Assembly: GCA_017553635.1 (NCBI GenBank)
Contig: JAFZKN010000006.1
Coordinates: 1-64,000 of the forward strand
Origin: Treponema sp.
GTDB lineage: Bacteria > Spirochaetota > Spirochaetia > Treponematales > Treponemataceae
DNA: 64,000 bases
Direction: 5' to 3'
Below are positions 44,088 to 53,181 of the stretch, piece after piece. The notes under the pieces were generated by a model that was given only the letters and a program-made list of their open reading frames with translations, had not been told where the DNA came from and did not search any database. Position 1 is the first letter of the stretch. Every line of letters begins with the position of its first letter. Both the position numbers and the translations under genes were made by a program.

Positions 44088-45077
44088 TTAGAGTAAGTGA
44101 GCTCTGATTTCTTCTGCACTTAATGGGCTTAAGTATGCAGGAGCAACATCAAATACTGTCTTACATCCTGTCTGTCCTTCTTTACTCATGCGGTAAACTG
44201 CTCTTGCATAAGCAACAAGCACGCTTGTAGTAAATGCAGGATTTGAATCAAGCTTTAAACTGTATTCAATTACGTTGTTGTATTCTTTATCCCAGCCTGT
44301 TTTTCCAGTTCTGATTACAAAACCGCCATGTGGAATTTCTTTATGGTTTTTATTTAACTCTTCCTGAGAAATAAATGTAACTGTCGTATCATAATCTGCA
44401 AAATAGTTAGGCATTGTCTTAATTTCGTTTTCGATTCTCTTAAGGTCTTCCTGAGTTGCTCCGTCTTCTGCAACAACATAACATTCACGTGTATGCTTCT
44501 GTCTTGTAGTAAGCTCAGGGTTTTCACATGCACGGACAGCCTTTAAAGCAGATTCAACCGGAACAGTATACTGTCTTGCATCCTTTACACCTTTAATGCG
44601 GCGGATTGCATCACTGTGTCCCTGGCTGACACCCTTTCCCCAGAATGTGTAATCATTTCCTTCTGGAAGAACGCAGTTTGCATAAAGACGGTTTAAACTG
44701 AAAAGTCCCGGATCCCAACCGCAGCTTATTAAAGCAGTATGCTGCGATTCTTTTGCTGCTTTATCTACATTTGCGAAATGTTCCGGAACCTTTGCATGTG
44801 TGTCAAAGCTGTCGATTACGTTAAAGTATTTTGCATATTCCGGTGTCTGTTCTGGAAGATCAGTTGCACTTCCGCCGCAGATAACAAGAACATCAATCTT
44901 ATCCTTGTAATTTAAAATGTCCTTTACATTTTCTACAGGAACACCTGCAGTTAAAATTTTTACTGTAGATGGATCGCGGCGTGTAAATACTGCAACAAGT
45001 TCACAGTCTTTATTCTGTTTAATCGCACACTCGATTCCTTTTCCAAGATTTCCATAACCTAAAATACCGATTTTCAT
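44088..45077 (-). CDS. ddh: meso-Diaminopimelate dehydrogenase
   Basis: NADPH enzyme interconverting tetrahydrodipicolinate and meso-diaminopimelate in a single step. The 329-residue protein has GYGNLGKG (7-14), SFDTHAK (substrate loop), SCGWDPGLFSL and KGVSQGHSDAIRRIKGVKDARQYT, close to known Ddh sequences. It allows the short pathway to DAP without acylated intermediates. It begins 1 base after trmB and precedes lysA, giving a complete THDP-to-lysine module. Confidence 0.95.
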   Translation of the reverse strand: MKIGILGYGNLGKGIECAIKQNKDCELVAVFTRRDPSTVKILTAGVPVENVKDILNYKDKIDVLVICGGSATDLPEQTPEYAKYFNVIDSFDTHAKVPEHFANVDKAAKESQHTALISCGWDPGLFSLNRLYANCVLPEGNDYTFWGKGVSQGHSDAIRRIKGVKDARQYTVPVESALKAVRACENPELTTRQKHTRECYVVAEDGATQEDLKRIENEIKTMPNYFADYDTTVTFISQEELNKNHKEIPHGGFVIRTGKTGWDKEYNNVIEYSLKLDSNPAFTTSVLVAYARAVYRMSKEGQTGCKTVFDVAPAYLSPLSAEEIRAHLL

Positions 45078-45078
45078 T

Positions 45079-45774
45079 TTATTCTCCTTTCTGTTCGATC
45101 AGTGTTATTTTATTCTTTAAAGATTCTTTCATGATATCAACAAGATGACTCTGTCCTGAATAAAGACAATTATCTTCATCAGTTCCACTTATTCCACCTG
45201 TCAGTACATATGCAGAATCTGTAATGAACCTTATCTGGTTTTCATTCACTTGAGTCTTATAAATTACTGCACCTTTAAGTTCATAGGTATCAGAAATAAT
45301 TACAACTTTCTTTTTTTCGTTTACAAGAAGTTTTAATTTTTCGTCATATTCCTTGAGAATATTTCCAGATGCCATTACATAAAGCCTTTTCTCTACTTTT
45401 TCAAGCATCGTAAAAATCTTATTCCTTATATTTCTGAAACCTTTTATTGTTATATATCCCTCTGAGCTTTCTATTCTCGAAGGAATTTTCTTTAAAATCT
45501 CTGTCTTTTTCTTTTTAAGGTCCTCGATAGTATTATCAAGAAACCCTTCCGGCTGAACTGCAGTATATTTTAACGCTTCTTCCTGTTTAACGTAGCATGC
45601 ACCCTTATTAACAAGTTCAGAAAGAGAAGAATAAACGTTAGAACGGGAAATTCCGGTAACTTTAGAAATTTCATAACCGGTAGAATCACCGAGCTTTATA
45701 AGTTCAACATAAATTACAGCTTCCTGTCTGGAGAGGCCAAAAGCCATAAGACTTTCATATAAAGTGCTGTCCAC
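45079..45774 (-). CDS. TrmB-family transcriptional regulator
   Basis: A 231-residue protein with a winged HTH (about residues 5-75: AFGLSRQEAVIYVELIKLG, then VTGISRSNVYSSLSELVNKGAC) followed by a coiled-coil (80-105) and a C-terminal phospholipase-D-like/effector domain, the TrmB layout. It is first in an operon with ddh and lysA and is preceded by a palindrome that overlaps its own promoter. It therefore probably autoregulates and controls DAP/lysine synthesis; the ligand is unknown, perhaps lysine or DAP. Confidence 0.88.
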   Translation of the reverse strand: MDSTLYESLMAFGLSRQEAVIYVELIKLGDSTGYEISKVTGISRSNVYSSLSELVNKGACYVKQEEALKYTAVQPEGFLDNTIEDLKKKKTEILKKIPSRIESSEGYITIKGFRNIRNKIFTMLEKVEKRLYVMASGNILKEYDEKLKLLVNEKKKVVIISDTYELKGAVIYKTQVNENQIRFITDSAYVLTGGISGTDEDNCLYSGQSHLVDIMKESLKNKITLIEQKGE

Positions 45775-45812
45775 AGTTATCCTTATTATCCGGGCTTTCC
45801 AGATAATACATT

Positions 45813-45840
45813 TTTAGTAGTTCTTTTTGATACTACTAAA
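45813..45840. promoter_or_regulatory. Palindromic operator before trmB
   Basis: Perfect inverted repeat TTTAGTAGT (45813-45821) / ACTACTAAA (45832-45840) with a 10-base spacer. It begins in the -10 box and covers the predicted start of transcription, the expected place for a repressor site. TrmB is the obvious candidate to bind it. Confidence 0.75.
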
Positions 45841-45867
45841 TATACAACTTCAGACTGTCTTTGTCAA
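45839..45867 (-). promoter_or_regulatory. trmB-ddh-lysA promoter
   Basis: On the minus strand TTGACA (45862-45867) and TATATT (45839-45844) are separated by 17 bases, close to consensus. The operator palindrome starts inside the -10 element. Confidence 0.85.
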
Positions 45868-45926
45868 CTGTTTTTTTTCCTGTGGATTCATGCTAAAATT
45901 AAAGAAAGGGAGACTTTGTTATAAAT

Positions 45927-48900
45927 ATGAAACCAAAGAAAATCATCATAGACCGAAAATACATAATTGCTCTTGTTTTTTTTGTTATAGTTGTATTCAC
46001 AATCACTTTTTCTACGTTCTTTTCAATTGATGTTAAAATGAAAAATGAAGGCTGGATGAGAATTCAGGAAATCACAAATGCAGCTGACGACAAAATTCAA
46101 TCTTCCTTAATCAGTTACATATACAATATCATGGGAATCAGTACAATTGCATATCTTTATGATGATCTTAAATCGCAGCAGGCAGTTGATCACATAACAA
46201 GCATCAGGATAGGAATGTTTCAGTCCCCCATCAGACTTTTCCTTAACGACGGGTTTGCAATTGTAGACGGAAAAGTTTATAAAGATTACAGCCAATTCAT
46301 TTCGTGGGAAGATATTTACTGCGATCAATCCGAAGTCACTCGGGTTAAAAAAGACCCATTTGAACCTGAAAGAATGATTCTGGAATTCAAAACACCTGTA
46401 CGTAAGCATGAACAAATCATTGGTGTAATTTCCTGTACAATCGATATATCTGCACTTGAAGAATTTGTTTACGAAAACACAAAGCATACAGGAGCATACA
46501 TTCTTATTCTTGACAGAAGAGATGATACAATCTTCGTAGATACCGACCATAAAACAATTTCAAATATTGCAAATTTTGAAAACAGGCAGGAACTAAAAAA
46601 AGGAGGTCATAGAAACTTCCATAATGAAATATATAACAAAAAACCTGTAAGACATGCCCTCATAAGCAGAAGAACCGGAAGAAAAAAATACCTGTATTCA
46701 ATTCCATCGAAATTTTCCGAATGGTCAATAATTGCGGAAATGGATGACAAGGTTATTTTCAATTCAATGTTCTTTGTAAGAAAGATTTACTTTGGACTTG
46801 GAGCGATCCTTTCTATATTATTCATTGCATTCACTCTTTTCGTTTACATAAGAACAAAAAGAAGAATGTCAAATGAATCCCTCGAATATTCAGAAATTGC
46901 AAACGCGTTAAGTACAAACTATGAAAGTATTTACTATGTAAACCTTCAGGATAACTCATACAAAGTATTTACAATCGTAGGAGAAATGACAAAGCTTAAT
47001 CTTAATTTGCCAGGAAAAGATTTCTTTAAGGAAACTTATGAAAATCTCATTCAGATTACATATAAAGAAGATCTGAATCTTCTAAAACCATTTATTGACA
47101 AAGAAACTCTTCTTCAAAAACTCCAGGAAGGTTTGTTTATTTCTGCAATCTATCGATTAATCATCGAAGGAAAAACATATTTCTTCAGAATCAAAGTTAT
47201 CAACTCAAAAATAGAAAACGATCGTGTAATCGTTGCCGTTGAAAACGTTGACGAAGAAATCAGGAAGGAACAGAATGCACAGCTTCAGAATATGGCAATG
47301 CTTCAGTCACTGTCTGATAAATACGAAGCTATATATATTATAGATGCAGAAACAGGTAAATACGAACTTCACGGTTCAAATACAGATTTCAGTACAGAAC
47401 TTGCAAAACTTGTAAATAACGAAAACGACTTCTTTAAGGAATGTGAAGAAGATATAGACAAGGTTATATATGAACCAGATCGTAATGAATTAAAAAAATT
47501 CTTTACTAAAAAGAATTTCGAAGAACTTTTCAGTACATCAAACACAGGATATATTGATGCACGAACAATGGCAAAAGGCAATCCTATATGGTTAAGGCAT
47601 AAAGTTGTAAAGGCAATGGATATCAATGGAAAACCAACATACGTTGTAGGTCTTACAAATATCCAGGAACAAAAACAGCAGGAAATTGAAAAGCAGATGA
47701 ATGAAGAAATCATCAGCATCCTTGCTTCATATTATTCATCTGTATATTATATTGAACTTGAATCTGAAAAAATTATTCCATATTCTAAAAACAATACAAC
47801 ATTTTCTAATTTTGACAAAGTATTCCACAAGGGCGTTAAATTTTCTGATGCATTCAAAGAATATGTTGATAATTATGTATATGATGCAGATAAAGAATAT
47901 CTTTTACAGGCCGGGTCAATTGAAACGATTAAGACTCAGCTTATGGAACAGAAAGCTCTTGTAATTAATTACCGTAACTTTATATCAAACATTACTCACT
48001 ATAATGAAATAAAAATTGTAAAAGTAGATGATATAAATCATAAACCGACTGCAGTAGTTCTTGGTCTTGCAAACCGAGACGAAGAAACCCTTAACAGATT
48101 TATTGATAACCGTCTTTATGAAGACTACATCGGAATTTATTATATTAACCTTGAAAACGATTCAATCAGAACACTTAAGCAGACAAGCAGCATAGGATTC
48201 TCGCTGTTCTCTGATAATCTGAAATTTTCAGAAGTATTTGACTCGCTAAAAAACAATACGCCATCAGAGTTCTACGGTGAATGCGTTCATCTTTTAAAAT
48301 CTGACTTTTCAAAAAGCTATTTTAAATATGCAAATAAACGCGAATTTAACTATAAAATATCATCTGGAAAGTGGCATCGTGCAACAGTCTTTATTGTTGA
48401 ACGCGAAGAAAACATTCCTATCGGTTTTATCTTTACAATCATGGAAATCGATAACCAGAGTGCCAACAAAATCGAATACGATACAAGGATTGCAGAACAG
48501 AATGCAATTCTGGAAAAACAGCAGATTCTTCTTGAACAGGCGCTTGCAAATGCAGAAGCCGCAAATAATGCGAAAACTGAATTCCTTACAAACATGTCTC
48601 ACGATATCCGTACCCCTATGAACGCCATCATCGGATTTACAGAACTTGCAGAAAAGAACAATACAGATTCTGAAAAAGTTAAATATTATCTTGACAGGGT
48701 AAATATTTCTTCAAATCACCTTCTCGCTTTGATAAACAACGTTCTCGATATGAGCCGCATCGAATCTGGAAAAGCATCTCTTAACAAGCAGCCTGAAGAT
48801 TTAATAGGCATAATAAAATACATTGAAGAAATGATTTCAACCGAAACAGGAAACAAAAACCAGACACTCATCATTAATACAGATTCCATCATCAATAAAA

Positions 48901-49715
48901 GTGTCGTAGTAGACAAACTCCGTTTAAACAGAATTCTTCTTAATATTCTTTCTAACTCAGTTAAATATACACAGGAAAACGGAACAATAAACTTTACAAT
49001 TACAGAAACAAGTTCATCGACCCAGGGCTACGCAAACTATGAATTTACTATCGAAGATAATGGAATGGGTATGAACAATGAATTTATCAAAACGATTTTT
49101 GATCCGTTCACGAGAGCAAGAAACTCTACAACATCCGGCATCCAGGGAACTGGACTCGGAATGGCAATCACGAAAAATCTTGTAGACCTTATGAACGGTA
49201 CAATTGAAATTGAAAGTCAGGAAAACAAAGGAACAAAAACCACTGTCCGGCTTACACTTGAAATTTCTCAGCCATCAGAGATTGTTGTTAATGAAACAGA
49301 TACAGAAAATGACATTTCCATTCAGGGAATGAAGATTCTTCTTGTTGATGACAATGATTTTAACAGAGAAATCGCTAACCTTATTCTTACAGACGAAGGT
49401 GTTGAAGTTGAAGAAGCCATAAATGGGCAGGAAGCTGTTGATATGGTTAAAAACTGCGCAGATAGAATTTACGATTTAATTTTGATGGACATTCAGATGC
49501 CGGTAATGGATGGATATGAAGCAACAAAAAAAATCCGTGCATTAAAAAACAAAACTCTTTCAAACATCCCGATTGTCGCAATGACTGCAAATGCATTTGA
49601 AGAAGATAAAAGACAGGTCCTCAAATCCGGAATGAATGAACATCTTGCGAAGCCTCTCAACATGAAAAAACTCACATCAGTTTTGAAAAAATATGTTTTT
49701 AAGGAAGCGACTTAA
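45927..49715 (+). CDS. Hybrid sensor histidine kinase with four PAS-like repeats
   Basis: A 1262-residue membrane sensor. TM1 (about 11-33) and TM2 (about 283-305) bracket a ~245-residue extracytoplasmic sensor domain of dCache-like size. Four related cytoplasmic modules of ~140 residues follow, each opening with a PAS-like strand pair (YESIYYVNL, YEAIYIIDA, YSSVYYIEL, YIGIYYINL near residues 330, 470, 610 and 740). Then come a HisKA domain with His892 (NMSHDIRTPMN), an HATPase domain (DNGMGM, GTGLGM) and a receiver domain with Asp1188 (LMDIQMPVMDG). No HPt domain in the chain; a stand-alone HPt gene converges on it 1 base away. Confidence 0.93.
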   Translation: MKPKKIIIDRKYIIALVFFVIVVFTITFSTFFSIDVKMKNEGWMRIQEITNAADDKIQSSLISYIYNIMGISTIAYLYDDLKSQQAVDHITSIRIGMFQSPIRLFLNDGFAIVDGKVYKDYSQFISWEDIYCDQSEVTRVKKDPFEPERMILEFKTPVRKHEQIIGVISCTIDISALEEFVYENTKHTGAYILILDRRDDTIFVDTDHKTISNIANFENRQELKKGGHRNFHNEIYNKKPVRHALISRRTGRKKYLYSIPSKFSEWSIIAEMDDKVIFNSMFFVRKIYFGLGAILSILFIAFTLFVYIRTKRRMSNESLEYSEIANALSTNYESIYYVNLQDNSYKVFTIVGEMTKLNLNLPGKDFFKETYENLIQITYKEDLNLLKPFIDKETLLQKLQEGLFISAIYRLIIEGKTYFFRIKVINSKIENDRVIVAVENVDEEIRKEQNAQLQNMAMLQSLSDKYEAIYIIDAETGKYELHGSNTDFSTELAKLVNNENDFFKECEEDIDKVIYEPDRNELKKFFTKKNFEELFSTSNTGYIDARTMAKGNPIWLRHKVVKAMDINGKPTYVVGLTNIQEQKQQEIEKQMNEEIISILASYYSSVYYIELESEKIIPYSKNNTTFSNFDKVFHKGVKFSDAFKEYVDNYVYDADKEYLLQAGSIETIKTQLMEQKALVINYRNFISNITHYNEIKIVKVDDINHKPTAVVLGLANRDEETLNRFIDNRLYEDYIGIYYINLENDSIRTLKQTSSIGFSLFSDNLKFSEVFDSLKNNTPSEFYGECVHLLKSDFSKSYFKYANKREFNYKISSGKWHRATVFIVEREENIPIGFIFTIMEIDNQSANKIEYDTRIAEQNAILEKQQILLEQALANAEAANNAKTEFLTNMSHDIRTPMNAIIGFTELAEKNNTDSEKVKYYLDRVNISSNHLLALINNVLDMSRIESGKASLNKQPEDLIGIIKYIEEMISTETGNKNQTLIINTDSIINKSVVVDKLRLNRILLNILSNSVKYTQENGTINFTITETSSSTQGYANYEFTIEDNGMGMNNEFIKTIFDPFTRARNSTTSGIQGTGLGMAITKNLVDLMNGTIEIESQENKGTKTTVRLTLEISQPSEIVVNETDTENDISIQGMKILLVDDNDFNREIANLILTDEGVEVEEAINGQEAVDMVKNCADRIYDLILMDIQMPVMDGYEATKKIRALKNKTLSNIPIVAMTANAFEEDKRQVLKSGMNEHLAKPLNMKKLTSVLKKYVFKEAT

Positions 49716-49716
49716 T

Positions 49717-50076
49717 CTATTCCTCGAGTTTACTGAAGACTTCTTTTTCTTTTTCGTACTCTGCTTTAGCAGCATCAAAAAGGTTTCTTGCCAGGTTCGG
49801 GTTAATCATTGTACGCGTTCTCAAAAGTTCAACCAAGTCAGAAAGTTTTTTCGCCAGAACCTCAAAGCCGATGTTAAGTGCATTTCCCTTCATCGTATGC
49901 GCAATCACAAATGAATTTTCAGCATCCGAAGCTTTAATGCTCTCTTCAAGAGATTCCATATCTCCTGTCTGAAAAAACTTTTTTGCAAATTTTACAATAC
50001 GGTCTTCTTTTCCAAGTCTGTCTAGAATTTCAGAATAATCGCCACCGGTTGCTTCATAACACTCTTTTATAGTCAT
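49717..50076 (-). CDS. HPt-domain phosphotransfer protein
   Basis: A 119-residue helical protein with HTMKGNALNIG (60-70), the HPt motif with phospho-accepting His60. It has no other domain. It probably carries phosphate between the receiver of the neighbouring hybrid kinase and a response regulator elsewhere. AAGGGG precedes the ATG. The two stop codons are 1 base apart with no terminator between the convergent genes, so their transcripts are likely to overlap. Confidence 0.88.
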   Translation of the reverse strand: MTIKECYEATGGDYSEILDRLGKEDRIVKFAKKFFQTGDMESLEESIKASDAENSFVIAHTMKGNALNIGFEVLAKKLSDLVELLRTRTMINPNLARNLFDAAKAEYEKEKEVFSKLEE

Positions 50077-50182
50077 ACAGGCCCCTTGCCATCTGTTAAA
50101 ACGTAATGTAATTATACAACTTCAAATATGGATTTTGCAAGAGTTTGGTGAATTTTTATATTGAGCATTTTCAAAATTCCGA

Positions 50183-50188
50183 TAAAAT
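50183..50188 (+). promoter_or_regulatory. -10 box close to the start of the 50197 gene
   Basis: TAAAAT at 50183-50188, with TTGAGC (50161-50166) 16 bases upstream, ends 8 bases before the ATG at 50197. No Shine-Dalgarno sequence, so a leader of 0-2 bases is predicted. Confidence 0.5.
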
Positions 50189-50196
50189 AGTAACAG

Positions 50197-50730
50197 ATGA
50201 ATTTACAAAAGATATTTTTATTCTTTTTATTAATATTCCTTGCCCTCATATGTGTAAATGCGGATGACATTAAAATCAAGCATAACCCGTGGTCTCTCAT
50301 CATTTACAGGAGTGAAAACTCATCTGAGATAAACGACATCAGGTGTTATTTTACAGCGCGCGATTATGATACGGGAGAGGATGTTACTTATACAAAAATC
50401 AAGGCGTCATACGCTTGGGTTTCGAGTCCTAAAATCCGCCACAGATACCAGAAGCGCTATTATCTTTCCGGTGGAATGTGCATGCATTTAAATATAAGAC
50501 CGGGGCGTTATATATTCAGCTTTAAAACAGAACCGAAAGATGTTTTTAATTTTGAATGTGAAAACAAGGGCGACTGGATTTCCAATGAGTTTTATTATGA
50601 TACTGAAAACCCTGCAAAAGTAATCTGGGTTATTCCGACTGCAAACGAAAACGGTTTTTATAACGGCGGCTGGGTAATTTCCGGACATGCGCCTGATTAC
50701 TGGAAGCTTACAAAGCCTGTACAAAAATAA
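50197..50730 (+). CDS. Exported protein of unknown function
   Basis: A 177-residue protein with a signal peptide (hydrophobic residues 5-20, cleavage likely after VNA). The mature part is rich in Tyr and Trp (WSLIIYR, YAWVSSPKIRHRYQKRYYLSGG, GWVISGHAPDYWKL) and has two Cys that could pair. I do not recognise the family. Its 3' end faces the EamA transporter gene 10 bases away. Confidence 0.7.
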   Translation: MNLQKIFLFFLLIFLALICVNADDIKIKHNPWSLIIYRSENSSEINDIRCYFTARDYDTGEDVTYTKIKASYAWVSSPKIRHRYQKRYYLSGGMCMHLNIRPGRYIFSFKTEPKDVFNFECENKGDWISNEFYYDTENPAKVIWVIPTANENGFYNGGWVISGHAPDYWKLTKPVQK

Positions 50731-50740
50731 TTATAAAAAA

Positions 50741-51682
50741 TCATGCAGCCTTTCTTTTATTAAACACTTCGCGTAAAACTACACAGGCAATAATTAAAAT
50801 TCCGCCAAGCACACACAAAAATCCAGGGATTTCGTGAACGAAAACAAAAACCCAGACCGGATTCATGAGAGGTTCAATCATCGTAATAAGCGAAGCCGAA
50901 AGCGCGCGTACCTTTTTAATTCCGATTGAATATGCAATGTTTGCAAATCCCATCTGAATGCATCCAAGTAAAATTAAAAAGACAAGTGATTTAACACCCG
51001 GAACTCCATCAGAAGTTAAAAATACAAACGGTGCTCCGAAAGCAAAGGTTATTAACTGCGCAAGCATGAACGAATCAAAGGAAGTGTTGTCCATCGGAGA
51101 AATCATTGACTGTTTACGCTGAAAGATTGTAGTCCCGGCAAATGTAATCCCGGAAAAAAGTGCAAGAAGGTTTCCTAAAACCTGAGTATCTTTAAACTTT
51201 CCATCCTGAACAGCAAAAATATTTTCTGCAAAGAATAAAAGCATTCCGACAATTACACCGGCAATTGCAACATAATCGATTTTTGAATTTTTTTCGCCCA
51301 GGATAAGCGGACCAAAAATTATAATCCAGATTGGGAATGTATACTGAAGGAGAACTGCGTTTGCAGAATAAGTAAGTTTATTTGCAAGGCAGAATAATAT
51401 CATCGTTACTGCATAACTTGCAGCGCTTAGCCAGAGGTAAATTGTTGCCTTTACGTTTATTTTTGTTTGCCCGGCATGCGGCGCCTGCACATCGAGCGCA
51501 CTTTCTAAAATCCTTAAACGCGGAAATCTTCTGGTAAACGCCATTAAAGTAAGGAACGCAAAAAAGCTTCTGAATCCAGCTGTCGCAAACGAGTTTATAT
51601 CTACATACTTTAAGAAAACGCCCGCAAGACTCCAGCATAGTGCACAGACTGCAAGCGCAAGGGCTCCTTCGATTTTTACCAT
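50741..51682 (-). CDS. EamA/DMT-family transporter
   Basis: A 313-residue inner-membrane protein with about ten hydrophobic helices in two similar halves, the layout of the drug/metabolite transporter superfamily. Half one starts ALALAVCALCWSLAGVFLKY; half two has LFSGITFAGTTIFQRK and SLITMIEPLMNPVWVF, the conserved EamA end. Substrate cannot be predicted. It is transcribed away from rpsU. Confidence 0.88.
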   Translation of the reverse strand: MVKIEGALALAVCALCWSLAGVFLKYVDINSFATAGFRSFFAFLTLMAFTRRFPRLRILESALDVQAPHAGQTKINVKATIYLWLSAASYAVTMILFCLANKLTYSANAVLLQYTFPIWIIIFGPLILGEKNSKIDYVAIAGVIVGMLLFFAENIFAVQDGKFKDTQVLGNLLALFSGITFAGTTIFQRKQSMISPMDNTSFDSFMLAQLITFAFGAPFVFLTSDGVPGVKSLVFLILLGCIQMGFANIAYSIGIKKVRALSASLITMIEPLMNPVWVFVFVHEIPGFLCVLGGILIIACVVLREVFNKRKAA

Positions 51683-51730
51683 ACAATAAAATATAGCATA
51701 TTTTATGCCTTCTGTCCTTATGCAGACCCC

Positions 51731-51757
51731 TTGATTAAAACAGCTTTTTTCTATAAT
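51731..51757 (+). promoter_or_regulatory. rpsU promoter
   Basis: TTGATT (51731-51736) and TATAAT (51752-51757) with a 15-base spacer. The predicted start of transcription coincides with an ATG at 51764. Confidence 0.65.
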
Positions 51758-51763
51758 ATTACT

Positions 51764-51826
51764 ATGTTTTTACGGAATTACCGAAGAAAAGGAGGTGAAC
51801 TACACTATGGCAACAATCAGCGTTGA
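51764..51826 (+). CDS. Possible 20-codon leader peptide overlapping rpsU start
   Basis: An ATG lies 6 bases after the rpsU -10 box and opens a 20-codon frame (MFLRNYRRKGGELHYGNNQR) that contains the rpsU ribosome-binding site and ends 20 bases inside rpsU in another frame. If the mRNA starts at 51764 the peptide could be translated leaderlessly and affect access to the rpsU start. It may equally be chance. Confidence 0.3.
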   Translation: MFLRNYRRKGGELHYGNNQR

Positions 51827-52013
51827 CGAAACAGAAAACCTTGAAAAAGCTATCAAACGTTTTAAACGCATGGTAGAAAAAGAAGGCATTATTCGCGAAT
51901 ACAAAAAACGTGAATATTTCGAAAAACCATCTTCTATTCTTCATCAGAAAAAAACAACTCTCGAAAGAAAACTTTTGAACAAGAAAAGAAAGACAGAAAA
52001 GAAAGAATTTTAA
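51807..52013 (+). CDS. rpsU: 30S ribosomal protein S21
   Basis: Small basic ribosomal protein of 68 residues: ISVDETENLEKAIKRFKRMVEKEG and a Lys/Arg-rich tail. The ATG at 51807 is 8 bases after AAGGAGGTGA, a near-perfect ribosome-binding site; a GTG at 51795 overlaps that site and is rejected. It is followed by a strong terminator, so it is monocistronic. Confidence 0.95.
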   Translation: MATISVDETENLEKAIKRFKRMVEKEGIIREYKKREYFEKPSSILHQKKTTLERKLLNKKRKTEKKEF

Positions 52014-52034
52014 TTCTTTTTAAGGTTTTTATAG

Positions 52035-52064
52035 AAAACACCGCAGTTTCGCGGTGTTTTTTTT
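52035..52064 (+). terminator. rpsU terminator
   Basis: 10-bp stem AAAACACCGC / GCGGTGTTTT with a 6-base loop and continuing T-run, 22 bases after the rpsU stop codon. Confidence 0.92.
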
Positions 52065-52113
52065 GACTTTCGCGCCATTCATTCGCAATTTTCGCACCAA
52101 GCCGCGTGGTGCC

Positions 52114-53181
52114 CTATTTTATTTTTGCTTTTATATCTTCCAGTACTTTAAGGGCATCAAGGCCAGTTTTAAGTGTAGATTTAAGAGGATATTTTTTATC
52201 AAGAAAATCAACGGCATTTTGAATCATATTTGCAAAATACTTTGTTTTTTCCGGAACTTTTACACTGCTGTCTTTCTCAAGAGAATAAAATCCTGTATAC
52301 AGTTTTGATTCTGCCCTTTTATAAAATTCAGCGTGACCGTTTCCTATCGAAATTTTCCCCTCTGTTCCGATAATTTCAACTTCAAATCCAAAAAAACGGC
52401 TTCGGCCGGACATTACAAGAGAAATATCAGGAACTTTTTTAGTTGAATAGTTTGCAGTAAAACCACGCACTACTTTTTTATCTTTTGCATCGCGGCAGAT
52501 TCCTGTAATTACAGGCTTTAAAAGTTTTTCTTCTCCGCATGCAGACAAAAGATATAAAACGATGTCCACTAAATGCGTACCGTCGTGTAAAAGACTGTAA
52601 CCGCCTGTTTTTTCGTGACGAGGATCGTAAAGACGCATTCCGGAAAAAAGATATCCTGTAATTTTCTGAACATCGCCGATTTCTTTTATATAATCAAAGG
52701 CAAGTTCATAGTCGAGTGCAAAACGTCTTTCATGATTTACCAGAACAGGAACTTTAAACTTTTCACTCTGCTTTACAATACGGTCTGCTTCTTTTGTGTT
52801 AAGTGCAACAGGTTTTTCAAGGATGACAAGTTTTGGTTTTTTAGAAATTACATAAAGCGCCGTTTCGAGGTGGCTGTCTTCGTTTACGGCAATTACTACG
52901 ATATCCGGACTGCAGTTTACAAAAAGATTTTCTACTGTCGTAAAAATCTTTACTTTTTTTTCTTCTTTAAAACTGAATTGACTTAAATCACCGTCAACAT
53001 AATCTTTCCACTTTTTAAGCTGTTCAAAATTTTTATCGCAACCGGCAATAATTCTTATATGCGGATTTTTTAAAAGCGCCATAGTGTGACTTGCCGGCTG
53101 TTCACGTTTTTTATCGAGACCAAGTGTAAAACCAATTCGTCCGGTTCCGATTACACATGCTGTATACTGCTGTTTACTCAA
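52114..53181 (-). CDS. Gfo/Idh/MocA-family oxidoreductase
   Basis: A 355-residue NAD(P)-dependent oxidoreductase. The N-terminal Rossmann domain has IGTGRIGF (11-18), and the EKPVALN motif near residue 136 holds the catalytic Lys; a C-terminal alpha/beta domain follows with GTHLVDI (His of the active-site pair). Substrates of the family are mostly sugars or cyclitols; the specific one cannot be told. It overlaps the beta-barrel gene upstream by ATGA, an unusual pairing. Confidence 0.88.
   Translation of the reverse strand: MSKQQYTACVIGTGRIGFTLGLDKKREQPASHTMALLKNPHIRIIAGCDKNFEQLKKWKDYVDGDLSQFSFKEEKKVKIFTTVENLFVNCSPDIVVIAVNEDSHLETALYVISKKPKLVILEKPVALNTKEADRIVKQSEKFKVPVLVNHERRFALDYELAFDYIKEIGDVQKITGYLFSGMRLYDPRHEKTGGYSLLHDGTHLVDIVLYLLSACGEEKLLKPVITGICRDAKDKKVVRGFTANYSTKKVPDISLVMSGRSRFFGFEVEIIGTEGKISIGNGHAEFYKRAESKLYTGFYSLEKDSSVKVPEKTKYFANMIQNAVDFLDKKYPLKSTLKTGLDALKVLEDIKAKIK

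Noticed and set aside
45775..45860. Lysine riboswitch before ddh-lysA
   Set aside because: The leader is about 60 bases, far shorter than a lysine riboswitch, and is filled by the operator palindrome.
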